From positions 1 to 52,571 of IMG/VR virus record IMGVR_UViG_3300009514_000035: a stretch of 52,571 nucleotides of DNA. The stretch is one strand, 5' to 3'. This document shows positions 8,719-18,072 of this stretch, piece by piece; within the stretch, counting starts at the first letter, position 1, and each line of letters opens with the position of its first letter. The position numbers and the translations under genes were made by a program. The notes beneath the pieces are model-generated. The model worked only from the letters and a program-made list of their open reading frames with translations. It searched no databases and had not been told where the DNA came from. The DNA is from a virus.

Positions 8719-11700
8719 TGTCTCATGTAGTAGCGGTCGTAGGAGACGATCCGCCTGTCGTAATGGAGCTCGTTGGTGGGGCGTGGTCGGCAATGGCCTC
8801 GCAACCGGCGTTCAGTCCGGCACTCACAACGAGTCGGGCAATTTGGACTGATGGCACAGTCATTGTTGTAGGCGATAGCAACAGCACCCGTTTTTGGCAC
8901 TACGATGGTGCCGCTTGGACATACAAAGCAGCGGCAGTTGGCGGAGTCGCACTAAAGATCGAAAAACGGGGTGGAGATCTTTGGGCTTGCACACTGGGCA
9001 GTGTGCAACGCTATGTCGCAGGTGTTTGGACAGACGTAACGCCGGGTGGCGCCCACAGCATCAATGATATGTCTCTGTCGTCAGACAGTGACGTGTACGC
9101 TGTAGGCGGCTCTGGTGGGTCGGAGCAAATTTGGCATTGGAACGGTCTAACGTGGACGAATATCTACGGATCGATTCAGGGCAGTGGCCTGCCGACCAGT
9201 GTTTTTTGTCTTGATGCTCTGAATGTCTATGTCGGTTACCGCCTTGGTGCTGTCTGGCATTGGGACGGAACCACTCCGACGCTCGTCAAAGTAATCCCAG
9301 GATCTGGTGTCAACAAGGCTGAATCTATTTGGGCCGCCTCGACCACTGAGCTGTTTGTGGCGGGCCGCGTTTCTGACCTCACTTTGCAGTTGTCATACTA
9401 CAATGGTTCGACATGGAGTCATTACAATACTTCGGCAGCGACCACTGCTGAGATTCAAGTGCATGGCGCAAGCGCCACTGAAGCGTATGGCATAGGTGTA
9501 TGGACCGCTACAGGCCATTTGTGGGCATGGGGTGGGACCAGTTGGACGCAAGCATCAGAAACAGCGATGACGACCAACAACGTGCATGCCGTGTATGCCG
9601 CAGGTGGATCGTCTGTCGGGCTTCGGGCGCCACTTGGTACTTGGTTTGTCGATAGAGTTCAACTCAACACTGAAGCTGACAACATCGGTATCGCCAACCG
9701 ATATCCGGCACCGCCGCTTGAAGCGTCTATTGAAGGCCTGAACGACGAACCGTTTGTGCTGACGGACGGCATGACGCTCAGTGGTGCAGTGCCGACAGCC
9801 GGTGCGGAAGAATCGAGCAATGCTGAGACATTCAATGTGCAAGATGGCGACACACTAGTCATCAGCGTCGATGGCGGCTTCTCGCAGACCATCACTCTCG
9901 CGGGGGTCACGGCTGGTCTGGCCACGGCTGAGGAGGTCGCACAATCGATCTCGTTGCAGCTGTTGTACGCTCGTTGCTCCTTGACGTCTTCAGGAACCAA
10001 AGTCACGTTGACGTCCGGGACCTATGGCACTGATTCGTCAATCCAGGTGACGAGCGGCACCGCACGCACGGCGTTGGGCTTCGACGGCTTCTTGCACGCC
10101 GGCACACTCACCACTGAAACGGCAACGTTCAACACGGCGGACTTCAGCGATATCGCTAACGCGACAGCCGCTGAGGTTCTTGCCGTACTGGGGACTGACT
10201 TCTCAACTCTCACCTCGTGGGCCGCCACGGAGGGTCTACGAGTCCGCATCGGCACGACTGGATTGGCGCTGACCATCACAGGAACAGTCGGAACACTCGA
10301 TGCTGCAGATGCTGATACGGCAGCCACAGTCCTCGGCTTTCCGGCGGCAGAGCGCGCGAAGACCTTCACTGTCGCGAAGGCGACAGACCCTCTCGAGCTC
10401 ATGCTGTTTGATTACTCAGCAACCGGATTCGACGAAGTCACCGTCACCGCCATACTGAATAACGTATCCACCGTGATTTACAAGTCGGACGGAGCCGTCC
10501 TCGATCCGGATTGGACACTCACCACTGGTACGCAACGCGCGAGTCCAGGGTCCGGCACTGACGACGTGTGGGAAATCGTTCTCGACCACGCGACGCCGTT
10601 CACATCCTCGGACATGATCACTGTCCAAGTCGACGCCAACCTTACAGGTGGCGGCGCAGGAAACGTTCTATCCGAGACGCACGTGTTTTTGGTCGAAGAC
10701 ACGAAACGCCCATCGGTCCAGTCTGTGACACCGTGGCGACGCGACAAGCTGCGCGTAAAGTTTTCGGAGCCGATGAGCACTACGGCCGATGATGTCACGT
10801 CGGCGACGTACCACCGGGACATTTCAGGCCGAGTGAGCTTCCATTCAGAGATCACTGTAGGTCTCACCGTCTACAACAACGTGGTGCAGGCCCCGACTGC
10901 CGCATTTACTGCCGCAGACCTCGGCTTGTTTATCGGATCCTACGGTGCACAAAACGCGCTGAACAATGGCTACCTCACACCAGTCGAGCTCATCTCGGAT
11001 ACAATGATGCGCGTCAGTGAATCGTTGGCTGAAGAAGCTGTCGTTGACCAGACGCTTTACAATGCGCCGACAGTAGTGATTTCTCCATACAAGGTAAGCC
11101 GTGTCGACCCGGGCGCAGGCGTGGTTGAACCGACACATGTCCCGATTGTCGTCTCCGTGACAGAAGCGGACGCTGATGCAATCCCGACAGGAGATCTCAG
11201 CGCACGTTACGTACACGTGCAACTGCAAGACGTACTGACGCCGGACTCCTCGTACCAATTGGAGGTCGTCGGCATCGTCGACTTGGCCGGTAATGTCATC
11301 GGATCGACGTATCCTTTCACGTCGTGGGAGATGACTGGGCCAGCCACGCGCTCATTCAACGTCTGGGAGCACATGCTTCCGCAGATCAACAAGGATGAGG
11401 ACGTCACGCAGGACTTAGAGAAGCTGGCCAAGTGCATCAACGAAGTCACCCAAGTCATGTTGGCTGACATCGACCACTTCGGCAACCTGATGGACCCTGA
11501 TACAGTTGTGGAGCACGTGCTCGACGTTATTTTGGCCCATCTCGGCAACCCGCTTGTGTTTAGTGCCAGTCTCACCGAGCAAAAGAAGCGTGACTTGATC
11601 CCTCTTCTTGTACCGATGTACAAGTCAAAGGGGACAGCTAAGGGCGTAGAAGACGCTGTGGTGTTCTTCACGGGTAAAACTGTGACCGTCACGCCTTGGG

Positions 11701-11906
11701 ATGTACCGGCGGACACCTGGACCCTCGGCGAAGCAGAGCTCGGCTTCGATACGTATCTTGGACCATCACAATCGTTCGTGCTTTACTCGTTCTACCTGGA
11801 GCACTCGGTCGCTCTTAGTGCCGCAGAGAAGAGCATCATCAACCAAATTGTCGAGTTCATACGCCCGGCGCACACCCATTTTGTCGGCTACACACTCGTG
11901 CCTTGA
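8718..11906 (+). CDS. Giant baseplate/tail protein: beta-propeller N-terminus, hook-like domains, gpI-like C-terminus
   Basis: 1062 residues. Residues about 1-300 form repeated 'W-x-W/Y-x-G-x-x-W' units (FWHYDGAAWTYK, IWHWNGLTWTN, VWHWDGTTPTLV, LWAWGGTSWTQ), a likely five- or six-bladed propeller. Residues about 375-555 hold two or three copies of the hook-like domain seen in the gene before. Residues about 880-1062 match phage P2 gpI-type tail proteins: MLPQINKDEDVTQDLEKLAK, ILAHLGNPLVF, then KKRDLIPLLVPMYKSKGTAK with the 'R-x-L-I-x-x-x-x-x-Y-x-x-KGT' motif. gpI normally links baseplate to fibres and is about 180 residues, so this is gpI fused to a large N-terminal decoration or adhesin region. 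TGA stop. Confidence 0.88.
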   Translation: MSHVVAVVGDDPPVVMELVGGAWSAMASQPAFSPALTTSRAIWTDGTVIVVGDSNSTRFWHYDGAAWTYKAAAVGGVALKIEKRGGDLWACTLGSVQRYVAGVWTDVTPGGAHSINDMSLSSDSDVYAVGGSGGSEQIWHWNGLTWTNIYGSIQGSGLPTSVFCLDALNVYVGYRLGAVWHWDGTTPTLVKVIPGSGVNKAESIWAASTTELFVAGRVSDLTLQLSYYNGSTWSHYNTSAATTAEIQVHGASATEAYGIGVWTATGHLWAWGGTSWTQASETAMTTNNVHAVYAAGGSSVGLRAPLGTWFVDRVQLNTEADNIGIANRYPAPPLEASIEGLNDEPFVLTDGMTLSGAVPTAGAEESSNAETFNVQDGDTLVISVDGGFSQTITLAGVTAGLATAEEVAQSISLQLLYARCSLTSSGTKVTLTSGTYGTDSSIQVTSGTARTALGFDGFLHAGTLTTETATFNTADFSDIANATAAEVLAVLGTDFSTLTSWAATEGLRVRIGTTGLALTITGTVGTLDAADADTAATVLGFPAAERAKTFTVAKATDPLELMLFDYSATGFDEVTVTAILNNVSTVIYKSDGAVLDPDWTLTTGTQRASPGSGTDDVWEIVLDHATPFTSSDMITVQVDANLTGGGAGNVLSETHVFLVEDTKRPSVQSVTPWRRDKLRVKFSEPMSTTADDVTSATYHRDISGRVSFHSEITVGLTVYNNVVQAPTAAFTAADLGLFIGSYGAQNALNNGYLTPVELISDTMMRVSESLAEEAVVDQTLYNAPTVVISPYKVSRVDPGAGVVEPTHVPIVVSVTEADADAIPTGDLSARYVHVQLQDVLTPDSSYQLEVVGIVDLAGNVIGSTYPFTSWEMTGPATRSFNVWEHMLPQINKDEDVTQDLEKLAKCINEVTQVMLADIDHFGNLMDPDTVVEHVLDVILAHLGNPLVFSASLTEQKKRDLIPLLVPMYKSKGTAKGVEDAVVFFTGKTVTVTPWDVPADTWTLGEAELGFDTYLGPSQSFVLYSFYLEHSVALSAAEKSIINQIVEFIRPAHTHFVGYTLVP

Positions 11907-11916
11907 GGTATAGACC

Positions 11917-14121
11917 ATGGATAGAAAAGACTTCTACTACCGCCAAAAAGTTCTGGAAGATGAGCTCGACGGTGCGCTCTCTGGCGCAGAAAACGCCATG
12001 TGGAATGCTATTGTCGACTACAACCTCGGCAAGGACGAGTCCAACCCTGACGAGTTCGGTAGTATCATGTGGGGCTTTGCGGCTTCACTGGTCTCGGGGC
12101 AAGACATACAGGTCACCTCCGGTGCCGCGTACAACGCGCTCGGCAAGCGGACCTACACTGATACGAGCTACACCACAACGGTATCAGCCGCCGGTGATGT
12201 AGCCATCGGTGGAGGTGGAACGCCAACTGGCGCGTCAACAGACCCTGGTAACGGCAACGAACGTTGGCTCTCGCTGTTCATCGTGTTCGACCGTGCAGTG
12301 TCGGACTTGCGCTACGATGGCTACAACAACCCCGTGTACTTCGAACGTGCCGAGTCCTTCCACTTCTACGTGTCGGCAGGTGCAATCAAGTCCATCGGCT
12401 CGTTGCTTGACGCAGACAAGCCAGCCCGTGAAGCCGGCAAGACGCTTATCACTGACATTCGAATTCAGAACTCTGGCGGCATCACTGTCACTGACGTGAC
12501 ACAAAGCCGCATGGAGCAGTTCTTCAAGGTGACGGCTCCGGCTTCGCCTAACAAGGCAATCACCCGTGGCGACATACGTAACGCGCTCAAAGACCTTCTG
12601 ATCTTCTACAACAACCATGTTGGTGGCGGCGCAGACTTGCATGCAGGGACCGATGTATCGTTTTCTTCCAGCCAAGTTTGGGCTGATGGGACGGGCGGAG
12701 TTTATGGCGCGGCCACGAATGTCGAAGCAGCTATTGACGGCATCGTGCAGGACCTAGCCAAGACTACTGACGTCGACGGAGCAAAACGTATCGGGGTCGA
12801 AGCGTTGGGTGGAGCCGTCAGCACACCAGATCAATCTTCACCAGTGGTCATTGGAGCAGGCGTACTGCTCCATTCAGTTCTCAACGCCATTTTGGCGGGC
12901 ACCAACGGTCGCGTGTTTCGGGGTGGCGATAATGGTATTGCCGGCGCGCTCTCGCCTGCCACTGACGGCATTGCGCTTGGCACCGCTTCGAAGTCGTGGG
13001 ATGGCCTGATTCGTGACTTGACAGTAAAAGGAGTGCTGAAGTCTGACTTGGTGCCGGACGGTGATGGCACAAGAACATTGGGAGGGTCCGGAGCGGCGCT
13101 TGTTGCGCACTTAGATAACACCACTGTGTATGGCAACCTGACTGTGGATTCCGGTGGCGCATTGATTGTTGACTCCGGTTCCACTTTCAACGGCACCATC
13201 ACGGCCAATGTCACCTTGAATGCCAGCGGCGGCACCCAAAACTTAGGTGTTGTGGATATCGATCCAAACAGCGCCAACGTCGATGCCTTGACCGTATCAG
13301 CACGTGGTTTCGACTACACCCAACTCAAGAGCATCAACACCAAAAAGACGATACGTGAGACGGCCTCCAGCCCCGTAACTTACTACAAGGAGGACGTGTT
13401 CGGTCTCGTCGATCCTGGACGTCTGCACTATACGAGCGATTGCGTAATAGCCGGAGCGACGAGCGGCGCAATACTTCTCTCTGAGTTAATGCTGCACCTC
13501 CCCCCTTGGAGGAGCGTCAATCCTGGCGGGACAGTTTCACTAGTGCCAGACGCAGTAGGCTACGAAGGCGTGACAGCAATCGGCATCGACATTCCAGAGA
13601 GTGCCGACAACGCAACGCTGCAATATGGCAGTTGGGGGTGCGTCCTTGCAGGTGATAAACCGGCTTTTCTGTTTTCGTTTTACTCTCCGTCGTCTGAGGG
13701 CACAATAAACAGTCGTGGGGTCGTCAGTTTCGGGTTTGATACTTCAGACACATCAAATCCAGATGTGACTCGAGACGTGCGCATCGACTTTGATGGAGTG
13801 ACTGTAGGTGAAATCAAGGCGGTGTACTATGAAGGTTCAGTGGCCACCACCTACCAACTACAAAACGGCTCGCCACTTGACAACATTCTGTACCAGGGAC
13901 GAGTGGTGGTGCTGGATGACTCTACCTTCTTCTTTGACGTTCGTGGTAATGGGTCCTTGATCGCCCAGAATACGATGAACTACGGTGGCGGCAATCTTCT
14001 CAGCAGCGGAATTCGCCTTCGGCCATACATCAGTATTTCCAATGGGAGTGGAACCGGCGGACCGACCATCGTCATGCATCGAATCTCGCTGAGCTCCGCC
14101 AAGATGATGATGACGCCGTAG
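11917..14121 (+). CDS. Tail fibre protein
   Basis: 734 residues. The N-terminal 230 residues begin DRKDFYYRQKVLEDELDGAL and look like an attachment domain. A helix with the 'N-x-H' ending follows at about residues 215-238 (IRNALKDLLIFYNNHVGG), like the helical repeats of the gene at 3868. Residues about 320-450 are Gly/Ser/Thr/Asn-rich repeated strands (GTRTLGGSGAALVAHLD, LTVDSGGALIVDSGS, TITANVTLNASGG), typical of trimeric fibre shafts. The C-terminal 270 residues are an unrecognised beta-rich head, possibly receptor-binding. It follows the gpI-like gene, the normal place for a fibre gene, and ends one base before the convergent gene at 14123. Confidence 0.85.
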   Translation: MDRKDFYYRQKVLEDELDGALSGAENAMWNAIVDYNLGKDESNPDEFGSIMWGFAASLVSGQDIQVTSGAAYNALGKRTYTDTSYTTTVSAAGDVAIGGGGTPTGASTDPGNGNERWLSLFIVFDRAVSDLRYDGYNNPVYFERAESFHFYVSAGAIKSIGSLLDADKPAREAGKTLITDIRIQNSGGITVTDVTQSRMEQFFKVTAPASPNKAITRGDIRNALKDLLIFYNNHVGGGADLHAGTDVSFSSSQVWADGTGGVYGAATNVEAAIDGIVQDLAKTTDVDGAKRIGVEALGGAVSTPDQSSPVVIGAGVLLHSVLNAILAGTNGRVFRGGDNGIAGALSPATDGIALGTASKSWDGLIRDLTVKGVLKSDLVPDGDGTRTLGGSGAALVAHLDNTTVYGNLTVDSGGALIVDSGSTFNGTITANVTLNASGGTQNLGVVDIDPNSANVDALTVSARGFDYTQLKSINTKKTIRETASSPVTYYKEDVFGLVDPGRLHYTSDCVIAGATSGAILLSELMLHLPPWRSVNPGGTVSLVPDAVGYEGVTAIGIDIPESADNATLQYGSWGCVLAGDKPAFLFSFYSPSSEGTINSRGVVSFGFDTSDTSNPDVTRDVRIDFDGVTVGEIKAVYYEGSVATTYQLQNGSPLDNILYQGRVVVLDDSTFFFDVRGNGSLIAQNTMNYGGGNLLSSGIRLRPYISISNGSGTGGPTIVMHRISLSSAKMMMTP

Positions 14122-14122
14122 C

Positions 14123-14539
14123 TTACGCGCCTAAGTAATGCACTTGGAGAAGCCCGGCACCCGGTAAAAAGGTCACGGTGGTTCCGCTGACACTGTACTC
14201 TGTCGCGGAGGCAGGCGTGTCGACTTTCTGCATCAATAGCCCATCTCGAAAGACGAGAAGAGAGGCATCAGCGACAGGCGTCGCTGTCAATGTCACGGCC
14301 ACCTGCAGTGGATCTACGACAGTGAACTCGTCTTTGACCCATTGGTCCATGACCGCACCGATGGCATGCATGAAACCATCCATGTAGCCGGGTGTCGTCC
14401 AGCTCTGCCCAGTTTCTTCGGTGACGTTGTTGACTTCGATGCGGCTACCCGGCGTACCGAACATCACACGTAGCATCAAGTCGCCTGCGCTGTCCGCGTA
14501 GGACTGTAGCGCCGCAATCAATCGGTCCTTCGCGCTCAT
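14123..14539 (-). CDS. Small protein with a phage structural-type beta C-terminus
   Basis: 138 residues, ATG start overlapping the stop of the gene upstream (ATGA). The N-terminal half is helical (KDRLIAALQSYADSAGDLML). The C-terminal 60 residues follow a pattern common in phage fibre proteins: 'v.l..tp......vfrdG.l.......ys.sgttvtf.pa.g.vqv.y' (LLVFRDGLLMQK, YSVSGTTVTFLPG). It may therefore be a virion or fibre accessory protein although it is on the opposite strand to the tail operon, which it meets tail to tail with a one-base gap. No family recognised. Confidence 0.72.
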   Translation of the reverse strand: MSAKDRLIAALQSYADSAGDLMLRVMFGTPGSRIEVNNVTEETGQSWTTPGYMDGFMHAIGAVMDQWVKDEFTVVDPLQVAVTLTATPVADASLLVFRDGLLMQKVDTPASATEYSVSGTTVTFLPGAGLLQVHYLGA

Positions 14540-14811
14540 TGACGAACTGGACCGGGAGGCCGATTGTACTCGGTCATGCCTTCGATGACTTTGGAGCGAT
14601 CTTGTACCACCGCGCAGTAGGCGTAGATGGTGTTCTCTGGTCCAAAGTTCATTGCACGCACAGGCGGATGCGGCGATGCAGCTAGCTTGGCCTTAGCGAT
14701 CTGGTGCGCCGAGTCGATATCGCCCGCACGAAACTGCGTAGGAGCACCAACGGGCTGCATTTTACCGCTGTCTGGGTTCTGGACAAAGACCTTCAACGTG
14801 AACGCTTTCAT
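14536..14811 (-). CDS. Small hypothetical protein
   Basis: About 91 residues starting MKAFTLKVFV. I chose this internal ATG over the longer frame because a strong ribosome-binding site, GGGAGG, lies 7 bases before it. The start also overlaps the stop of the upstream gene as ATGA, which points to coupled translation. The protein has short beta strands, one helix (IDSAHQIAKAKLAA) and a Pro-rich end. No motif or family recognised. It is the second of four leftward genes at 14123-15645. Confidence 0.72.
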   Translation of the reverse strand: MKAFTLKVFVQNPDSGKMQPVGAPTQFRAGDIDSAHQIAKAKLAASPHPPVRAMNFGPENTIYAYCAVVQDRSKVIEGMTEYNRPPGPVRQ

Positions 14812-15143
14812 TCTTCGCCTCCCTTCTTGTACCCGTGACAGGATTCGAACGAGCTCGCCCTGTTCTCCTTGCCACGACGATGACAAAGCATGCGTTGACC
14901 GGGGCCAGCCGGACTGACGCCCTCCAATCTAGCATGTTTTCGCAGCCAAGCGCACGATCCGTCCTCTCTAATCCTAGCGCATGGCTCGACCTTCTCTAGC
15001 ATCTTGCGCAAACGGCGGAGTTCACCCAGCGAAGGCACGATGTTGCTGTTCAGGGTACGCAGAAGCTTGGTAGCTAGAGTGCGAGCCTGCGTTTCGACTC
15101 GCATATCGCTAGCGATACCCTTCAGCCAGTCTTTGGTTTCCAT
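14808..15143 (-). CDS. Small basic hypothetical protein, Cys/His-containing C-terminus
   Basis: 111 residues, starting METKDWLKGIASDMR. Residues 1-50 are a basic amphipathic helix region (ARTLATKLLRTLNSN, LRRLRKMLEKV). The last 60 residues contain several Cys and His residues (C-x-x-x-x-x-x-x-C-A-W-L-R-K-H ... CHRRG ... ESCHG) that could bind a metal, but the spacing fits no family I know. The last codons supply the ribosome-binding site for the next gene. The DNA for this tail also holds a tRNA-like T-arm string on the minus strand, which I judged not to be a real tRNA. Confidence 0.65.
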   Translation of the reverse strand: METKDWLKGIASDMRVETQARTLATKLLRTLNSNIVPSLGELRRLRKMLEKVEPCARIREDGSCAWLRKHARLEGVSPAGPGQRMLCHRRGKENRASSFESCHGYKKGGEE

Positions 15144-15144
15144 T

Positions 15145-15645
15145 TTACTTAGGAATCTTGTCGACAGAGGTGGGCAGACCGAGAATCTCGGCCGTCTCCC
15201 CCATGTGAGCGATCACAGACTTCCATTCTACGTAGTAGGCGCCGCTAAAGTCGACATGGTCAACCAGTCCGTCCTGAATCCACCTGTATAGGGTGGCGCG
15301 GTGCACCCCCACTAGCTCTGCAACCTCTGTGCTGCGCAAATAACCGCGCTTCCGCATGCGATTTGTCAGCTGTGACTCAGTTCGAGCTCGCTGTTTGGTC
15401 GGTCGCGCACCGTTTTTACCCTTGGAGGATGCTTTTGCCACTTCTTCGCTCACTTTGTCGTCAAATTCGCCAGTCTTTTTCCACTGCAGCAGTGCAGATT
15501 TACTGAATCTGACACTTCTTTTTGACATCCTGCGATATGGGACGACATCGTCAGCCACCCAAGACCGCACCCAACTCTCCGGTACCTCTAAAGCCTGCGA
15601 AGCCTCACGATATCCGAGTCCATTACTTGGGGAGTTAACGCCCAT
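15145..15645 (-). CDS. DNA-binding protein with two excisionase/MerR-type helix-turn-helix domains
   Basis: 166 residues. Residues about 10-58 (GYREASQALEVPESWVRSWV, then PYRRMSKRSVRFSKSALLQW) and about 100-148 (YLRSTEVAELVGVHRATLYRWI, then YYVEWKSVIAHM) each follow the HTH_17/excisionase pattern: helix-turn-helix with 'vs..TvyrWi.dG', then a short wing strand and a helix. A basic linker (KGKNGARPTKQRAR) joins them. It is transcribed away from the terminase genes across a 133-bp gap, so a repressor or activator of that divergent region, or a DNA-recognition role in packaging, are both possible. No strong ribosome-binding site precedes the ATG; the start is the only in-frame ATG near the 5' end. 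Confidence 0.8.
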   Translation of the reverse strand: MGVNSPSNGLGYREASQALEVPESWVRSWVADDVVPYRRMSKRSVRFSKSALLQWKKTGEFDDKVSEEVAKASSKGKNGARPTKQRARTESQLTNRMRKRGYLRSTEVAELVGVHRATLYRWIQDGLVDHVDFSGAYYVEWKSVIAHMGETAEILGLPTSVDKIPK

Positions 15646-15713
15646 AAGTAGTTTCTATTAGCATGTAGCCAGTCTTATTGCAAGCGTCCACACGGCCGAG
15701 CACGTAGTGTGAC

Positions 15714-15741
15714 TTGCGCTCTGCCTCTTGTAAGCTACTCT
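15714..15741 (+). promoter_or_regulatory. Candidate sigma70-type promoter for the terminase genes
   Basis: TTGCGC (15714-15719), 16-base spacer, TACTCT (15736-15741), 37 bases before the small-terminase candidate ATG at 15779. It lies in the 133-bp divergent gap opposite the double-HTH gene. Partial consensus match only. Confidence 0.4.
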
Positions 15742-15778
15742 TATCACTGTTACTCTCCCTGGTAGAAAGGTGCGCTTG

Positions 15779-16531
15779 ATGGCAGGTAAACGCATACCCA
15801 ATGTCCGTAGGTCTCCGATAACTCGGCCTATGTGGGACAAAATGCTGAAGGCGTACCGCGATCGACCTACCATCAAGAACATCATGGACACTGTCGGCGT
15901 CGGCCGCCGGCTGGCCAAGCGGGCCGTGACCGAAGGTTGGCCAGACATGAGCCTTCCGCCCTTCATCAATCTGCTCTCCTCTGGGACGTCCGTGCTCAAG
16001 GAAATGGCAGTCAATCGCGAGTCATGGGAGGACAAGGCTCTAGTGCAGGGTGAGGCGGCTCGTATGGCCGCCGAGCAGGCATCGGCCGCCCGTATCACCA
16101 TGTCAGGTGCTATGAAGGCTACGCAGCTCTCAATGCGCCTGGCGCAAGAAATGGTAGACCGTCTCGACGCTGGCGAGCGGCTATTACCTGACGAGCTCAC
16201 ACCGAAGGTCATCGGTCAGATTGTGAAGTCGATGGACATCAGCGCCGGTATCGTCAAGAAGGCACTGGAGATTGAAAAGCTGCGGGCGGGTGAGCCAGAA
16301 GCGCAGCTCGGCATTCAAATTGGTATCATGATCGAGGGTTGCAGTCTCGAAGAACTTGAAGTTGTCGCCAGCACTGGCGAACTCCCCATGCGAATCATCG
16401 ACCAGCGCAAGATGGCCAAGGCGCGACTCGCTGACGACGAGACCGACGCAGAGGCTTCAGCCATAGCAGCCGGCGACATCATCGACGTCGATGAAGTCGA
16501 CGAACCAGACGAACTGGACGTCAGTCTGTAG
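15779..16531 (+). CDS. Candidate small terminase subunit
   Basis: 250 residues starting MAGKRIPNVRRSPITRP. ATG 15779 is preferred over a GTG nine bases upstream because GAAAGG lies 8 bases before it. Residues about 25-50 (IKNIMDTVGVGRRLAKRAV) form a helix-turn-helix-like segment with a following 'W', as in DNA-recognition domains of small terminases. The middle is long helices (ALVQGEAARMAAEQASAA) that could oligomerise, and the C-terminus is very acidic (DVDEVDEPDELD). Small terminases vary greatly, so the call rests on position: it ends 2 bases before the large terminase gene. Confidence 0.6.
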   Translation: MAGKRIPNVRRSPITRPMWDKMLKAYRDRPTIKNIMDTVGVGRRLAKRAVTEGWPDMSLPPFINLLSSGTSVLKEMAVNRESWEDKALVQGEAARMAAEQASAARITMSGAMKATQLSMRLAQEMVDRLDAGERLLPDELTPKVIGQIVKSMDISAGIVKKALEIEKLRAGEPEAQLGIQIGIMIEGCSLEELEVVASTGELPMRIIDQRKMAKARLADDETDAEASAIAAGDIIDVDEVDEPDELDVSL

Positions 16532-16533
16532 CC

Positions 16534-18072
16534 GTGGCGCAAGCGACAACCAAAACGAAAAAGCCAGACGGGAGAAAGAATCTCTCTCCCGAGGAGATTG
16601 AAAAGCGTAAAGCCAGACTCATGCTGGCGGCTAGCGCGAGACTGAAGAAGCAAATTCTACAGGCTCGAAAGACCCCCGAAGATTTCATTGAATTCGTGAT
16701 GCGCACACCGAAGGGTGAGCGCGTCAAGCTCGAGCCTTTCCATCGAGAGTGGTTGAAGCTCTTCCGTTACGAACGTCGCGTGCAGATCGAGGCCTCCAAG
16801 AGTCACGGCAAGACGACGAACCTGATTGGTTTCTGTCTCTGGGCTATCGGAAACAACCCCAACATCCGCATCAAACTGTTCGCGCAGAGCGAGGAGAAAG
16901 CTCGAGAGCGTCTCGGTGTCATCTCCGAGATGATCGAGAAGAACAAGCTACTCAAGCTCGTCTTTCCATGGTTGATGCCGGCATCTAAGGGTGTGTGGCA
17001 CAAGCATGCCATCGTCGTCGATCGAGAGATCACCGACAAAGAACCGACAGTAGCATCCTCAGGCATCATGGGTTCTGTTGAGGGCGGACGCTCTGACCTC
17101 GTCGTGCTCGACGACATCTGCGACTTTCGAACCAGCCTCATCTACCCGCAACACCGTGAGGCTATCAAGAAGAAAATCTACGCCGAAGTGTTACCGATGC
17201 TCGAGGAGGATGGCCGCGCCATCTCCATCGCGACGCCGCATCACGAGCAGGACGCAGTCGCCTCGTTGCGCGCCAACCCGGAGTGGGTCAGCAAAATCTA
17301 CGCCGTTGGCACAACGGAGGACCCGTACCTTCCATTATGGACGTCACGTTGGCCGAGGAAGTCTCTCGAGAAGCTGCGCCGAGAGGTCGGGCCCATCGAG
17401 TATGATCGAGCGTTCCGTTGCATTGCGTACTCGGCGGTGATGGCGATCGTAAAGCCGGAGCACATTCAGTATTACACCACAGAGATGATGGTGAACCCGT
17501 GGAGCTTCATCTGCGTGCAGGCCTACGACGTTGCACTCACGCAGAAGAAAGGGTCCAGCTATTTTTCTTGCGTCACGTTGCTCTACGATTCGCAAAACAA
17601 CATCATCTTTGTCGCCGACGCGTGGCACGACAAGATGGGCTTCATCGAGCAGGCGACAGCGATCGTACGCGAGGCAGGCAAATGGCAGCCAGACCGCGTG
17701 GTCATCGAGGAGACTGGTTATCAGGGGGCGTTGAGGGCGTATCTGATGGAACTGTCGGACGAACCCCTCCCTGTCTTCCCCATTTCGCCGGGGAATAAAA
17801 GTAAGGAACTTCGTCTGACAGAGACACTACCAATGTTTGAGTCCGGGCGCATCTATTTTAATCCGAGGCTTGACGGGCAAAGACACCTTGACATCGGCAC
17901 TCGGGGAGACTTGATCGGTCAGCTCCTCAGCTTCACCCAAAACCCCGACAAGGACCTCGGTGACGCCTTCGCCTACGGTGTGAAAGCGCTACGTAACTAC
18001 CAAGAGTCAGAAGACGACGACGACTGGGCCGGCGGCGATGGCGTCGCTACTCGCATGTCAGTTCTCGGCTAG
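16534..18072 (+). CDS. terL: Terminase large subunit
   Basis: 512 residues, GTG start, TAG stop. The ATPase P-loop is EASKSHGKTT (residues about 86-95), and Walker B is LVVLDD (about 189-194). The C-terminal nuclease shows the three expected acidic sites: VQAYDVAL (D near 333), VVIEETGYQ (E near 390) and DLGDAFAYG (D near 477). The enzyme drives DNA into the capsid and cuts the concatemer. The P-loop has the 'S-x-x-H/G-GKT' form of phage terminases rather than a classical GxxGxGKT. Length is normal. It overlaps the convergent release-factor gene by four bases (CTAG shared by the two stop codons). Confidence 0.95.
   Translation: MAQATTKTKKPDGRKNLSPEEIEKRKARLMLAASARLKKQILQARKTPEDFIEFVMRTPKGERVKLEPFHREWLKLFRYERRVQIEASKSHGKTTNLIGFCLWAIGNNPNIRIKLFAQSEEKARERLGVISEMIEKNKLLKLVFPWLMPASKGVWHKHAIVVDREITDKEPTVASSGIMGSVEGGRSDLVVLDDICDFRTSLIYPQHREAIKKKIYAEVLPMLEEDGRAISIATPHHEQDAVASLRANPEWVSKIYAVGTTEDPYLPLWTSRWPRKSLEKLRREVGPIEYDRAFRCIAYSAVMAIVKPEHIQYYTTEMMVNPWSFICVQAYDVALTQKKGSSYFSCVTLLYDSQNNIIFVADAWHDKMGFIEQATAIVREAGKWQPDRVVIEETGYQGALRAYLMELSDEPLPVFPISPGNKSKELRLTETLPMFESGRIYFNPRLDGQRHLDIGTRGDLIGQLLSFTQNPDKDLGDAFAYGVKALRNYQESEDDDDWAGGDGVATRMSVLG

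Noticed and set aside
14830-14915. tRNA-like string on the minus strand (GTTCGAATC T-arm signature)
   Set aside because: The T-stem pairs at only three of five positions, the acceptor arm at four of seven, and no anticodon stem forms; the string is inside a gene end.
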